Assembly: GCA_002839315.1 (NCBI GenBank) | Contig: PGXV01000006.1 | Coordinates: 311,176-375,175 of the forward strand | Direction: 5' to 3' | Source of the DNA: Spirochaetae bacterium HGW-Spirochaetae-3 | Lineage (GTDB): Bacteria > Spirochaetota > Spirochaetia > Treponematales > UBA12059 | Length of the DNA: 64,000 nt | In this document: one piece after another, positions 8,354-17,028 of the stretch | How the letters are laid out: every line of letters starts with the position of its first letter | Numbering within the stretch: the stretch's first letter is position 1 | Made by a program: the position numbers and the translations under genes | Notes under the pieces: generated by a model | The model's database searches: none | The model's input: the letters and a program-made list of their open reading frames with translations, nothing else | What the model was told of the DNA's origin: nothing

Positions 8354-9516
8354 TGGCCGCGTATCAGGGTTACGTCCGCAAGGACGGCAAGGCGGGCGCC
8401 AGGAATTATGTCGCTATCGTCCCTTCAGTGGTATGCGCCAACGAAGTCGTCGAGGCGATCGTCGCCAATACCGTCATGACTCAGGGCATCATCCATCACC
8501 AGGGCTGCTGCCAGACGCCCCCAGACCTCGATCGCATAACCGATTGCCTGATAAAGATATGCGAGAACCCGAATGTCGGCGCCGCGCTGATCGTCAGCCT
8601 CGGCTGCGAGGGCGTCGATACCGACCGCCTCGAGGCGGCCGCGCGCGCAACCGGAAAGCCGATTGAGCGCATAAACATCCAGGAGCTCGGAGGCACCAGC
8701 GCGTCTATCCAGGCCGGCATCGACGCGGCCCAACGCCTCGTGCTCGCTATATCCGGGCAGCAACGCGAGACGATAGACATGTCCAGGTTCGTCATGGGCA
8801 TTAAGTGCGGCGCCTCGGACACGACTTCGGGCGTGGCGTCCAACCCCGTGATAGGCTACGTCGCCGATAAGGTGGTGGACCTGGGCGGCACGGTTATATT
8901 CGGCGAGACGACCGAGTTCATAGGAGCCGAGCACATACTACAGCGGCGAGCCAAGAACCCGCACGTGGCGTCCGAGATCGCCAGGATAGTCACCGAGATG
9001 GAGAACCGTGCCAAGGCCATCGGCGTCGATATGCGCAAGGGCCAGCCGACCCCCGGCAACATAGAGGGCGGCCTGTCCACGATCGAGGAGAAGTCGCTCG
9101 GCGCCATCGTAAAGTCCGGCACGAGGACCATCGAGGGCGTCATCGGCTATACCGAGGCGCCCGCGGGCCCGGGCCTGTGGATCAAGGATTCCCCCGGGCG
9201 CGAGATAGAGCTGCTATCGGGCATGGCAGTCGGCGGGGCTCAGGTCATACTGTTCTCCACCGGCCGCGGCGCGCCTCAGGGCTTCCCCGTGGTGCCGGTC
9301 ATAAAGATATGCGGCAACCCGGTGACCTACGCGCGGATGGACAAGGACATGGACGTCAACGCCGGCCTTATCATAGACGGCGAGCGCTCCATAGAGGAAG
9401 TCGGGGAAGAGGTCTTCTGTCAGCTCCTTCGCGTCGCCTCCGGAGAGACGACCAAGGGCGAGTCGATCAAGTATACGAAATCAATGGATTTCTACTGCCT
9501 CGGGCCTGTTATTTAA
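8353..9516 (+). CDS. UxaA-family dehydratase, large catalytic subunit
   Basis: 387 residues matching the C-terminal catalytic region of altronate/galactarate dehydratases and SuyB. Recognisable blocks are GYVRKDGKAGARNYV at the N-terminus, HHQGCCQTP, LIVSLGCEGVD, FVMGIKCGASDTTSGVASNP, and VPVIKICGNP near the end; the conserved Cys and His residues are consistent with iron binding. The reaction is expected to be dehydration (or sulfite elimination) at a 2,3-dihydroxy or 3-sulfo-2-hydroxy acid in the cytosol. Its operon partners, a LarA-type racemase and a GntP permease, suggest uptake of a sugar acid, inversion at C2, then dehydration. SuyB activity is an alternative that sequence alone cannot exclude. 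Confidence 0.85.
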   Translation: MAAYQGYVRKDGKAGARNYVAIVPSVVCANEVVEAIVANTVMTQGIIHHQGCCQTPPDLDRITDCLIKICENPNVGAALIVSLGCEGVDTDRLEAAARATGKPIERINIQELGGTSASIQAGIDAAQRLVLAISGQQRETIDMSRFVMGIKCGASDTTSGVASNPVIGYVADKVVDLGGTVIFGETTEFIGAEHILQRRAKNPHVASEIARIVTEMENRAKAIGVDMRKGQPTPGNIEGGLSTIEEKSLGAIVKSGTRTIEGVIGYTEAPAGPGLWIKDSPGREIELLSGMAVGGAQVILFSTGRGAPQGFPVVPVIKICGNPVTYARMDKDMDVNAGLIIDGERSIEEVGEEVFCQLLRVASGETTKGESIKYTKSMDFYCLGPVI

Positions 9517-9519
9517 GAG

Positions 9520-9556
9520 AGCCTCACAACGCCGCGATCGTCGATCGAGGCTTTTT
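9520..9556 (+). terminator. Weak terminator or attenuator inside the operon
   Basis: AGCCTC pairs with GAGGCT across an internal GATCG-rich element and is followed by five T. It lies between the dehydratase and permease genes, so it may lower, not stop, transcription into the permease. Confidence 0.45.
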
Positions 9557-9583
9557 CTATCACGACTGAAGGAGCGAACGAAG

Positions 9584-10972
9584 ATGACTGACGTAAACGT
9601 CGCTAGAGTAGTCATCGGCCTTGTGGTCGCGATGGTGATAATCATCGTCGCGGTGACCAAGACCAAGATCCACGTATTCCCCGCAATGATCGTCGGCGCG
9701 CTAGCGGCCGGACTCGTCGCCGGGCTCGCGCCGAAGGACGTGCTCGCCAATATCGTCACCGGTTTCGGCGGCACCATCGGGAGCATAGGCATCATCATCG
9801 GCTTCGGCGTGATGATGGGCGCGATCTTCGAGGTGAGCGGAGCGGCCAAGCGCATGGCCCTGACGTTCATCAAGATGCTAGGCAAGGGCAAGGAAGACAT
9901 CGCTATGGCCATCACGGGATTCATCGTGTCTATCCCGGTGTTCTGCGATTCGGCCTTCGTCGTCCTCTCGCCGCTCGCCAAGTCCCTGGCCAGGAATACC
10001 GGCAAGAGCCTCATCACGATCAGCTGCGCCCTCGGCACGGCCCTCCTCGTGACGCACTCGCTCGTGCCGCCGACCCCGGGCCCGCTGGCTATCGTCAGCT
10101 TCTTCAAGGTCGACCTCGGCATGTTCATGATCTACAGTATTATCGCGTCGGTGTTCATCGCCCTCGGCGGCCTCGCGTACGCCCGCTGGGTGGGCAAGAA
10201 GCTGTTCAAGCTGCCCGACCCCAACGACTCGACCAAGCTCATAGACAGGCCGTACACCGCGGCGGAACTCGAGACCCCCGAGCAGCTCGTTCATGAGAAC
10301 CTGCCCGGTACCTTCATATCGTTCGCGCCTATCCTTATACCGATCGTGCTTATACTCCTTAATACCGTCTCGGGCGTTCTCGGAGCGACCGGTTCCGTCA
10401 AGACCCTGGCCGGGCTCTTCGGCCACCCGGTGGTCGCGGTAGGCATCGGCCTCATGATCGCCATATACGGCCTCGCGGGCAAGATGGATCGCAAGGTAGT
10501 CGTCGGGCTTCTCGACGATTCGATCAAGCAAGCCGGTATCATCGTCTTCGTGACCGGCGCGGGCGGGGCCCTGGGGCAGGTGCTCAAGGCTTCCGGAGCC
10601 GGCAACGCCATCGCCGAGGCGCTCGTCGCGGCTCATATCCCCGGTATCCTCTTGCCGTACCTGATGGCGTTCCTCCTGCGCATCGTGTCCGGTTCCGCGA
10701 CGGTCGGCATGCTGACCGCCGGCTCTATCACCGCGCCGATCATCCTGTCGATGGCCGGCGTCAACCCGTACATGGGCGCGCTGGCGTGCTGTATCGGATC
10801 GATCGGTATCACGAACCTGCACGACAGCTACTTCTGGGTCGTCAACCGTACGACCGGCCTCACCGACGTCAAGGAGATGTTCCTGCACTGGTTCGGCGCC
10901 GTCTGCGCGCTGTCGGCCACCGGCGCGGTCGTCCTGTTCGTGATGAACTTCATCGTAGGCAAGATCGCGTAA
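9584..10972 (+). CDS. GntP-family gluconate/hydroxy-acid permease
   Basis: 462 residues with about 12-14 hydrophobic segments, the size and pattern of the GntP family of proton-coupled gluconate and related sugar-acid importers. Family-like blocks are PGLAPKDVL-type glycine-rich loops near the N-terminus (AAGLVAGLAPKD, GFGGTIGSIG), PVFCDSAFVVLSPLAKSLA, THSLVPPTPGPLA and GSATVGMLTAGS. The start has AAGGAG 10-15 nt upstream. As the last gene of the operon it probably brings in the compound handled by the racemase and dehydratase. Gluconate, galactonate-like acids or glycerate are all possible substrates for this family. Confidence 0.88.
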   Translation: MTDVNVARVVIGLVVAMVIIIVAVTKTKIHVFPAMIVGALAAGLVAGLAPKDVLANIVTGFGGTIGSIGIIIGFGVMMGAIFEVSGAAKRMALTFIKMLGKGKEDIAMAITGFIVSIPVFCDSAFVVLSPLAKSLARNTGKSLITISCALGTALLVTHSLVPPTPGPLAIVSFFKVDLGMFMIYSIIASVFIALGGLAYARWVGKKLFKLPDPNDSTKLIDRPYTAAELETPEQLVHENLPGTFISFAPILIPIVLILLNTVSGVLGATGSVKTLAGLFGHPVVAVGIGLMIAIYGLAGKMDRKVVVGLLDDSIKQAGIIVFVTGAGGALGQVLKASGAGNAIAEALVAAHIPGILLPYLMAFLLRIVSGSATVGMLTAGSITAPIILSMAGVNPYMGALACCIGSIGITNLHDSYFWVVNRTTGLTDVKEMFLHWFGAVCALSATGAVVLFVMNFIVGKIA

Positions 10973-10982
10973 GCGACTCCCG

Positions 10983-11038
10983 CCCTTCTACGACGGCCGC
11001 CGGGCGTAATGCTCGGCGGCCGTCGTCGTAGAGAAGGG
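10983..11038. terminator. Long hairpin between convergent genes
   Basis: A 13-bp perfect GC-rich stem (10990-11002 with 11014-11026) is extended by CCCTTCT pairing with AGAAGGG. It lies between the permease and the convergent ankyrin gene and can act for both strands, although no clear T tract follows. Confidence 0.6.
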
Positions 11039-11086
11039 TAATCGGTAATCAGTAATCAGTGGAAGATACGCTATCTTGATCACAGA

Positions 11087-13213
11087 TCATTTCCGTAGCA
11101 ATGCTTTCCTGAGCAGTGTCGCGCACTCCACGTGGCCGTTCTCTATCGCCATCACGAGCGCGTCGTCGCCTATCCAGTCGGTCAGCCGCGGATCGGCGCC
11201 CTTCTCCAGGAGCGTTCGTAAGGCCTCCGCCCCGCCGCCGCGGGCCGCCGCCATCAGCGCGGTCTCGCCCCTGGCCTGGTAGAAGCCGCCGCTGCCGGGT
11301 ATAAGCACCTCCATGCGTACGTTCGGGTCGGCCCCGGCGTCGAGGATGAGGCGGACTATGTCGGCGTGCCCCTCCGCGGACGCGTAGTACAGCGGCGTGC
11401 GTCCCTCGAATCCGATGGCGCGCACGTCGGCGCCCATGCCGAGCAGGCGCCTGACCAAGGCCGTATGGCCGCCGCGGGCTGCGGCCATAAGCGGCGACAG
11501 CATAGGTCCGTGGATTAAGTACTTGTTGGCGAGCTTCGGGTTGGCTTGCGCGCCGCGATCCAGCAACATCGCGGCCAGAGCGTCGTGCCCGGCCACGGCC
11601 GCGTAGCCGAACAAGTCGTACATCTCGCCATTGATATAGGCGCCAGGATCGCCGCCATGGTCGAGTAGGAATTCGACTATGCGCCGCTTACCCGCCTTGA
11701 CCGCTTCCTTAAGCAGTTTCTCGGCGCCGTCGCTCGGAAGGGCGGAGTACTCAGCGTCCCAAACGGCGGCGAAGGCCTTCGCATCGTCGCGGGCGCTATG
11801 TAACCGCATCAGGTCCATGGCGGAGTAGTAGCCGTCGTCGATGAGCCTGAGCCCCTTCGACGATAGGTGCAGGAAGAGTTCGCCTTCGCCTGCCTTGGCC
11901 GCGCGCAACGCCGCCTTGACGTCGTTCGGGCTCAGGCGATCCTTCGCGTCGAGCAGCGCGTCTATAGTAGACTTGGACCCGGTGACGGCATGCCATTTGA
12001 CCGCTAGCGTCAGCGGATACACGGGCAACTTCTTCGTGCCGAGGAAATCCTCGAGGCGGGGCAGGAGCTTCCGTACCTCGGCGGCGTCTCCCGCGCATAC
12101 GGCGGTGATGAGCGGATTCTCCGGGACGCCCTTCCCGAGCAGTATGCGGCAGCTCTCGGCGTCCAGGTTCGTCCTCGCCGCGTCGAGGGCGGTCCATCCG
12201 TCGTCGTTGCTCGCCTTGGGATCGGCGCCCGCGTCGAGGAGGAGCCGTACCAGTTCCGGGTGCCCGCTCTCGGCGGCGAACATCAGCGGCGTACGCTGCT
12301 TAAGATCGGCTATCGTCCGCGTGAAGGACGATCCGTACGAGGTGAAGTCGGCGGTGAAGGCCGACGCGGACTTGGCGTTCACGTCGGCTCCCTTGGCGAT
12401 GAGAAGCGCGGCCAGGGCCTCGTCGCCGGACATGCACGCGAGCATCAGGGGCGTATACTTGTAGTTCTTGTCCCTGGCGTCGATGACGGCGCCCGATTCG
12501 ACGAGCAGCGCGGCGATATCGGACCTGCCGTACACGGCCGCCAGCCATAGCGGCGTCATGTTGATATAGCTATCGCTGTTCTGCGTGCCCTCGGTATCGG
12601 CGCCCCCGGCCAGGGCCGCCTCCACGAGCGGCCTCGACCCGAGCACTACCGCGTTGGGCAGGAACGGCCCTTTCTCATAGAACTTGATCTTGGCGCCCTT
12701 CTTGTTCAAGCTGAAGTTACGGTGCGGCGCGTCGAGGAGCAGTCGGTAGACCGCGGGATCCCCGCTCGCCAGCACCTCCTGGTAGACGGCGCTCGTCGAT
12801 CCTATCCGTACGCCGCGCTCTTTCAGGTAGTCGGCGATATCGGCGCGCCCGCCCTGGACGGCCCGTATCATCGCGTACTCGGCGGCTTCCGGTATATAGC
12901 CGCCCGCGTCAATAAGCGCCTTGACGAGATCCAGCCGGCCGTGCATGGCGGCCAGCTCTATGGGCGTCGACCCGATATCGAGCGGTAGCTCTTCGTCGAG
13001 CCCGACGCGCTTCCGAATCAATGCCGCGGCCTGATCGTACTCTTCTATGCGTATGGCGCGCGTAAGCGGGGGCGACGAGTCTATGGTAGCGGGCTCGCCG
13101 CGCCTGTCCGTCCCTATCAAGTCGGCCAAGCTGGCGCATGAAGAGAGAAAAAGAACAGAAGCGGATGAGACGACGATCGCGATACGCCGTAGCGAGGCTA
13201 CCTTGAATTCCAT
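11087..13213 (-). CDS. Ankyrin-repeat lipoprotein (first paralogue)
   Basis: 708 residues. The N-terminus is a lipoprotein signal (IVVSSASVLFLSSC, lipobox LSSC), so the mature protein should be anchored to a membrane and face the periplasm or surface. The body is built of ankyrin repeats: TPLWLAAVYGRSDIAALLVE, TPLMLACMSGDEALAALLI, TPLMFAAESGHPELVRLLL and several more near the C-terminus. A divergent middle region lacks clear repeats (about residues 380-500). The ATG is preceded by GAGGGAG. It is about the same length and architecture as the gene at 14134, including shared phrases such as IADLKQRTPL and TDWIGDDAL, so the two arose by duplication. Partners are unknown; ankyrin proteins bind other proteins. 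Confidence 0.85.
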   Translation of the reverse strand: MEFKVASLRRIAIVVSSASVLFLSSCASLADLIGTDRRGEPATIDSSPPLTRAIRIEEYDQAAALIRKRVGLDEELPLDIGSTPIELAAMHGRLDLVKALIDAGGYIPEAAEYAMIRAVQGGRADIADYLKERGVRIGSTSAVYQEVLASGDPAVYRLLLDAPHRNFSLNKKGAKIKFYEKGPFLPNAVVLGSRPLVEAALAGGADTEGTQNSDSYINMTPLWLAAVYGRSDIAALLVESGAVIDARDKNYKYTPLMLACMSGDEALAALLIAKGADVNAKSASAFTADFTSYGSSFTRTIADLKQRTPLMFAAESGHPELVRLLLDAGADPKASNDDGWTALDAARTNLDAESCRILLGKGVPENPLITAVCAGDAAEVRKLLPRLEDFLGTKKLPVYPLTLAVKWHAVTGSKSTIDALLDAKDRLSPNDVKAALRAAKAGEGELFLHLSSKGLRLIDDGYYSAMDLMRLHSARDDAKAFAAVWDAEYSALPSDGAEKLLKEAVKAGKRRIVEFLLDHGGDPGAYINGEMYDLFGYAAVAGHDALAAMLLDRGAQANPKLANKYLIHGPMLSPLMAAARGGHTALVRRLLGMGADVRAIGFEGRTPLYYASAEGHADIVRLILDAGADPNVRMEVLIPGSGGFYQARGETALMAAARGGGAEALRTLLEKGADPRLTDWIGDDALVMAIENGHVECATLLRKALLRK

Positions 13214-13286
13214 GGTTACGCTCCCTCGAGTGCTGGATGCATCGAGTCTGGGGCAGGATCGTCGTCGGGTATACTGTACGAAAGGG

Positions 13287-14027
13287 CTAAAACGCGCGGT
13301 GTACCAAGGCCACGAGCTCCATGCGGCTACGGCAGCCTGTCTTGTAGAATATCGACGTCAGGTGCGCCTTGACGGTCCGTTCGCTGACGAACAGGTTGGC
13401 CGCCAGAGCCTTGTTGGACAAGCCGTCGCACAGGCCTTCCAGGAGCTGCATCTCCCTCTCCGTCAGGTGGTAGCCGAGCCGTAGCGTTTCCTTGACTGCC
13501 GCCTTCTCGTCCGCTGGCGGGATGTCCGGAATTTCGCCGCGACGCGCGAGGAGCGTCAGGTAGTTATGGAAATGCCCGTTGATGATATCGAGTATCTCGC
13601 AATCGCGCTTAGTAAACGGAGCAGAATCCTTCGACCTCTGTACTGAGATATTAAGTGGCCATGCGGGACGGAACGGGCTGAGGCCCGAATCGAGGCCGAG
13701 CGGCCTGGCGAAATCCCTTATGAACTCCGAGTCGGGCATCTGGCCCCATTGGACTACGTCCTTGCCGCGCCTGGCTACGCCTCTCTCGTCGTAGAGTATG
13801 AACGGCACCTTGGAGTAGTAATGCGTGTTGTAATGCTCGAAGGTGCGGCGATCCCAGCCGCCGCAGGCGACGCAGCGTATGTCGCGATCGAATACGCCTA
13901 TGCCGACGTCCCAGGGGATGATATCGCCGATTCCGGTGAGCGCGCGGTCGAACAGGTCCTTCCTGTTCTCCGCGCCGCCGCTATAGAGCAAGAACGCGTT
14001 GATCTGATCCCAGGGCAAGGCAACCAT
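13287..14027 (-). CDS. LuxR-family transcriptional regulator
   Basis: 246 residues from the ATG at 14027, chosen because GAGGTG lies 6-11 nt upstream; a GTG at 14036 would add three residues. The C-terminus is a LuxR/GerE helix-turn-helix (LTEREMQLLEGLCDG, LSNKALAANLFVSERTVKAH). The first 170 residues form a GAF/PAS-like sensory region with no recognisable acyl-homoserine-lactone or phospho-acceptor signature; it is rich in aromatic residues (GIGDIIPWDVGIGVFDRD). It lies between two paralogous ankyrin lipoprotein genes on the same strand with its own promoter, so it may regulate them (inference). Confidence 0.85.
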   Translation of the reverse strand: MVALPWDQINAFLLYSGGAENRKDLFDRALTGIGDIIPWDVGIGVFDRDIRCVACGGWDRRTFEHYNTHYYSKVPFILYDERGVARRGKDVVQWGQMPDSEFIRDFARPLGLDSGLSPFRPAWPLNISVQRSKDSAPFTKRDCEILDIINGHFHNYLTLLARRGEIPDIPPADEKAAVKETLRLGYHLTEREMQLLEGLCDGLSNKALAANLFVSERTVKAHLTSIFYKTGCRSRMELVALVHRAF

Positions 14028-14084
14028 CAGCGACACCTCGTCGTAGGGATTCGCCTGCGAAAAGGCCGGCGCCGAACCGTCTAT

Positions 14085-14113
14085 AGTATTCCAGCGGCGC
14101 CGGTTCTTGTCAA
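14085..14113 (-). promoter_or_regulatory. Promoter of the LuxR-family gene
   Basis: On the minus strand TTGACA, a 17-nt spacer and AATACT lie about 58 nt upstream of the start. The -35 is a perfect consensus; the -10 matches 4/6, and TACTAT or TATAGA a few bases on are alternatives. Confidence 0.55.
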
Positions 14114-14133
14114 ATTCTGATCGAACGCGGGGG

Positions 14134-16275
14134 CTATGGATAGCGGCTACCCATAGCCGCGGTCAAGGCGCGTTCGGCCTCCCGCTTGCCTGACCTGTAG
14201 GCGATCAGGAGCGCGTCGTCCCCTATCCAGTCGGTAAACCTGAAATCGGCCTTGCGCTCGAGGAGCAGCGACAGCATCGCGACGGAATCGGCCTTGGCCG
14301 CCAGCATGAGCGGCGTCTCGCCGGTGTTCAGCTTCGTCGTGATAGAGCCCGGCACGAGCGGGGACATGCGCACATTGACGTCAGCGCCTGCGTCCAGCAA
14401 AGCGGAGGCCCGCGCAACGTCGCCGGAAAGCACCGCGTAGGCGAGGGCGGACCTGCCTTCGAACCCGATCTCGTTGACCGAGGCGCCTTTCCCCAGCAGG
14501 TACCGTACGATAGGCGCGTTTCCCGTCTCGGCCGCGGCCATCAGCGGGCTTATGAACGGATATACGACCCAGCCTATCTTGGAAAGCTTGGGATTGATCT
14601 CGGCGCCGTTGTCCGCGAGTAGTTTCGTCAGCTCCAGCGAACCGGTGGCGGCGGCCTTGCCGAGCAGGGACAGCCGGTCCTGGAACCAGTACGCGTTGGC
14701 GTCCGCGCCGCCGTCCAGCATGAATCGCGCCAGCTCGACGCTTCCCGCCGTAACCGCTGCCGATAGCAGCCTGTTTCTCTGGCCCGCGTCCAGGTCGGGG
14801 CTCGCCGTTTTCCACGCGGCCTTGAATCCGGCGGCGTCGCCCCGCCTCGCGAGCGCGCGCAGGATCTCGTAGCCCGAGTCGTACGTCGGAGTATTCAGCG
14901 CGAGCCCCTTGGCGTACAGGTATAGGAACAGTTCCTCGTCCTCGGAGCGCGCTATACGCAACGCTCTCTCGATATCGTACCCGCTGAGCTTGTCCTTGGC
15001 TTCGAGCAGCGCGTCGATGACCGCCTTGGATCCCGTGACCGAGTACCAGCGCACCGCCAGCTGGAACGGATAGACGGGGTGCTTCTTCGTTCCGGCGTAC
15101 TCGGCGAGACTCGGGAGCAGCGTCCGTACCGTCTTCTCGTTCCCGGCGCAGATCGCCGTGATGAGCGGGTTCTCCTCCACGCCCGCGGCGAGCAGCATCC
15201 CTGCCGAGACTGGGTCCATGTAGAGCCTCGCGGCGTCCATGGCCGACCAGCCTTCGTCGTTCCTGAACAGCGGGTCGGCGCCGGACGCGAGGAGTAGCCG
15301 CACCAGCTCGGGGCGACCGTTCTCCGCCGCCAGGATCAGCGGCGTCCGTTGCTTGAGGTCGGCGATGCTCACCGACAATACCTGCCTGGACTCGTTGAAG
15401 GACGCGCCCGCGAGGTACTTCGTAGCCGACTTGGCGTTGACGTCGGCGCCGGCCGCTACGAGCCGCTCGGCGGCCGTCAGGTTGCCGGTGATGCACGCTA
15501 CCATCAGCGGCGTGTACTTGTTGATCTTGTCCGTCGCGTCCGGTACCGCTCCCGCCGCGAGCAGGGCGAGCGCGGTCTCCGTCCGTCCGGCGGCCACGGC
15601 GAGCCAGAGCGGCCGCACGCCCTGGTATCCCAGGTACTCGAACGCCTTGGTCTCCAGCTTCGCCCCCGCGCCGAGGGCCGGCTCGATCAGGGGGGTAGCG
15701 CCGATGATGGCAATATTGGACAACAGCGTCCCCGGCGTCGGGTTGCCTTCGGTGAATACGGAATTCGCGTAGCCGTTGATCGAGAATTTAGGATGGGGAA
15801 CGCGCAGGAAGAGCTCGTAGGCTGCGGGGCTCTTCGTCGCCATGCCGTAGCGGTACGTCTCCAGCGATACGCCGGCCCTATAGCCCTTCCCGATCAGGTA
15901 CTCGACGATGGCCGCCTTGCCCGCCTGGGCCGCTCGCATCATCGCGATCTCTCCCTCGGCCTCGCCTATCCAGCCGGCTTCGACCAGCGCCTTCACCAGT
16001 TCGAGCCTGCCTTCGCCGGCCGCTATCTCGACCGGGCTGGAATCTACCGGTATCAGTATCCGTTCGCCGGCTCCGACGCCGCGCGCGATAAGGGTCGCCG
16101 CCCTGTCCCAGTCGTCGAAGCGCATCGCGCGTATAAGCGGCGGCGCGTCCGCGAGCGTTCCCGGCTCGCCCGCGGATACGCTCCACGACGACTCGAGACC
16201 CTTGGATATGCTGGAGCAGGCGGCCAAGGCGAGCAGGGCCATTGAAACCGCAAGGAAACGCAGTGCTTTGCTCAT
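14134..16275 (-). CDS. Ankyrin-repeat lipoprotein (second paralogue)
   Basis: 713 residues with a lipoprotein signal (FLAVSMALLALAAC, lipobox LAAC). Ankyrin repeats are visible throughout, for example RPLWLAVAAGRTETALALLA, TPLMVACITGNLTAAERLV, TPLILAAENGRPELVRLLLA and SPLMAAAETGNAPIVRYLL. It parallels the protein encoded at 11087 block by block, including SIADLKQRTPL, the diverged central segment (VYPFQLAVRW, SVTGSKAVIDALLEAKDKL) and the end TDWIGDDALL. GGAGAA precedes the ATG. The pair plus the intervening LuxR gene form a local duplication whose products are probably surface or periplasmic scaffolds. Confidence 0.85.
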   Translation of the reverse strand: MSKALRFLAVSMALLALAACSSISKGLESSWSVSAGEPGTLADAPPLIRAMRFDDWDRAATLIARGVGAGERILIPVDSSPVEIAAGEGRLELVKALVEAGWIGEAEGEIAMMRAAQAGKAAIVEYLIGKGYRAGVSLETYRYGMATKSPAAYELFLRVPHPKFSINGYANSVFTEGNPTPGTLLSNIAIIGATPLIEPALGAGAKLETKAFEYLGYQGVRPLWLAVAAGRTETALALLAAGAVPDATDKINKYTPLMVACITGNLTAAERLVAAGADVNAKSATKYLAGASFNESRQVLSVSIADLKQRTPLILAAENGRPELVRLLLASGADPLFRNDEGWSAMDAARLYMDPVSAGMLLAAGVEENPLITAICAGNEKTVRTLLPSLAEYAGTKKHPVYPFQLAVRWYSVTGSKAVIDALLEAKDKLSGYDIERALRIARSEDEELFLYLYAKGLALNTPTYDSGYEILRALARRGDAAGFKAAWKTASPDLDAGQRNRLLSAAVTAGSVELARFMLDGGADANAYWFQDRLSLLGKAAATGSLELTKLLADNGAEINPKLSKIGWVVYPFISPLMAAAETGNAPIVRYLLGKGASVNEIGFEGRSALAYAVLSGDVARASALLDAGADVNVRMSPLVPGSITTKLNTGETPLMLAAKADSVAMLSLLLERKADFRFTDWIGDDALLIAYRSGKREAERALTAAMGSRYP

Positions 16276-16350
16276 AGTGTTCTCCGTGACCGTATTCTAT
16301 CCGCTCGGCCGACGTTTCCTATTGTACCTTCGGGCAGTTCGACAGGGACG

Positions 16351-16908
16351 CTACTCGTCCCTGTCCGATTCCGAATAAAGGCTAAGGAGTAGGAACAGCC
16401 CTAGGTCTATCCGCACGCCCGCGACCAGCTGCAGCTCGTTGTTAAGGCCCAGGAATATCGAGTTCCTGCTGGAATAGTAGAAGTCTTCCATCTTGGCTTC
16501 CGGCATGAAGGAGAACTGCAGGCCGCCCTCGAAGTACGGCGCGAAATCCGCGTCCGTATAACCGAGCTCCGCCTTGCCGTATAGCGCCAGCGACAGCGGG
16601 TCGCGGCCGGCGAGCCGGACGTACGCCTCCAGCGGCAGCAGGGACGTGATGTCGTCGTCGTAATTGTCGCGCACCTTTATGAGCGAGACGGAGAGGCCGT
16701 AACCGCGCTCGACGTCGCGGAAGGCCACGTCGATGAACGACAGCGAAAACTGGTTGCTCGCGTCGAAGTCGTACGACTCGCCCCGCGCTACGGGCAGGCA
16801 ATCCCCGGCTATGTCGAAGGTGCCCAGGTTCCAGTTGACGAGCCAGTCCTGGGCGTTGGCCCCGGAGAGCGATAGCGAAAGGACCGCGAGGAGTATCGTC
16901 TTGCGCAT
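16351..16908 (-). CDS. Small exported beta-barrel-like protein
   Basis: 185 residues. An N-terminal signal peptide (MRKTILLAVLSLSLSGANA) is followed by alternating polar/hydrophobic strands rich in aromatic residues (FSLSFIDVAF, YGLSVSLIKV, LSLALYGKAELGY, FEGGLQFSF, LFLLLSLYSES), which suggests an outer-membrane barrel or lipid-exposed sheet. No named family is recognised. The ATG at 16908 has AAGGA 6 nt upstream; the in-frame ATG at 16914 directly abuts the ribosome site and is less likely. It is divergent from the CsgG/PEGA gene at 17029. Confidence 0.65.
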   Translation of the reverse strand: MRKTILLAVLSLSLSGANAQDWLVNWNLGTFDIAGDCLPVARGESYDFDASNQFSLSFIDVAFRDVERGYGLSVSLIKVRDNYDDDITSLLPLEAYVRLAGRDPLSLALYGKAELGYTDADFAPYFEGGLQFSFMPEAKMEDFYYSSRNSIFLGLNNELQLVAGVRIDLGLFLLLSLYSESDRDE

Positions 16909-16992
16909 CTTCATTCCTTGACTGACACAGGATGTCGAGCCCAATGCTACCATGGCGGCCGCGCGGCATCCAAGCGCGGCCCGGATCATCGC

Positions 16993-17022
16993 TTGACAAG
17001 GCCCGCGAGGCGCGCCGATTAT
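16993..17022 (+). promoter_or_regulatory. Promoter for a leaderless CsgG/PEGA transcript
   Basis: TTGACA, an 18-nt spacer and GATTAT end 6 nt before the ATG at 17029. The -10 region also reads GCCGATTA, resembling a flagellar sigma-28 -10, but no sigma-28 -35 (TAAA-like) lies 15-16 nt upstream. Confidence 0.55.
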
Positions 17023-17028
17023 GTTCGC

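Noticed and set aside
9878-10888. A 336-codon minus-strand frame opposite the GntP permease
   Set aside because: Extreme Arg/Asp/Gly composition, no domain; the plus-strand permease is fully convincing.
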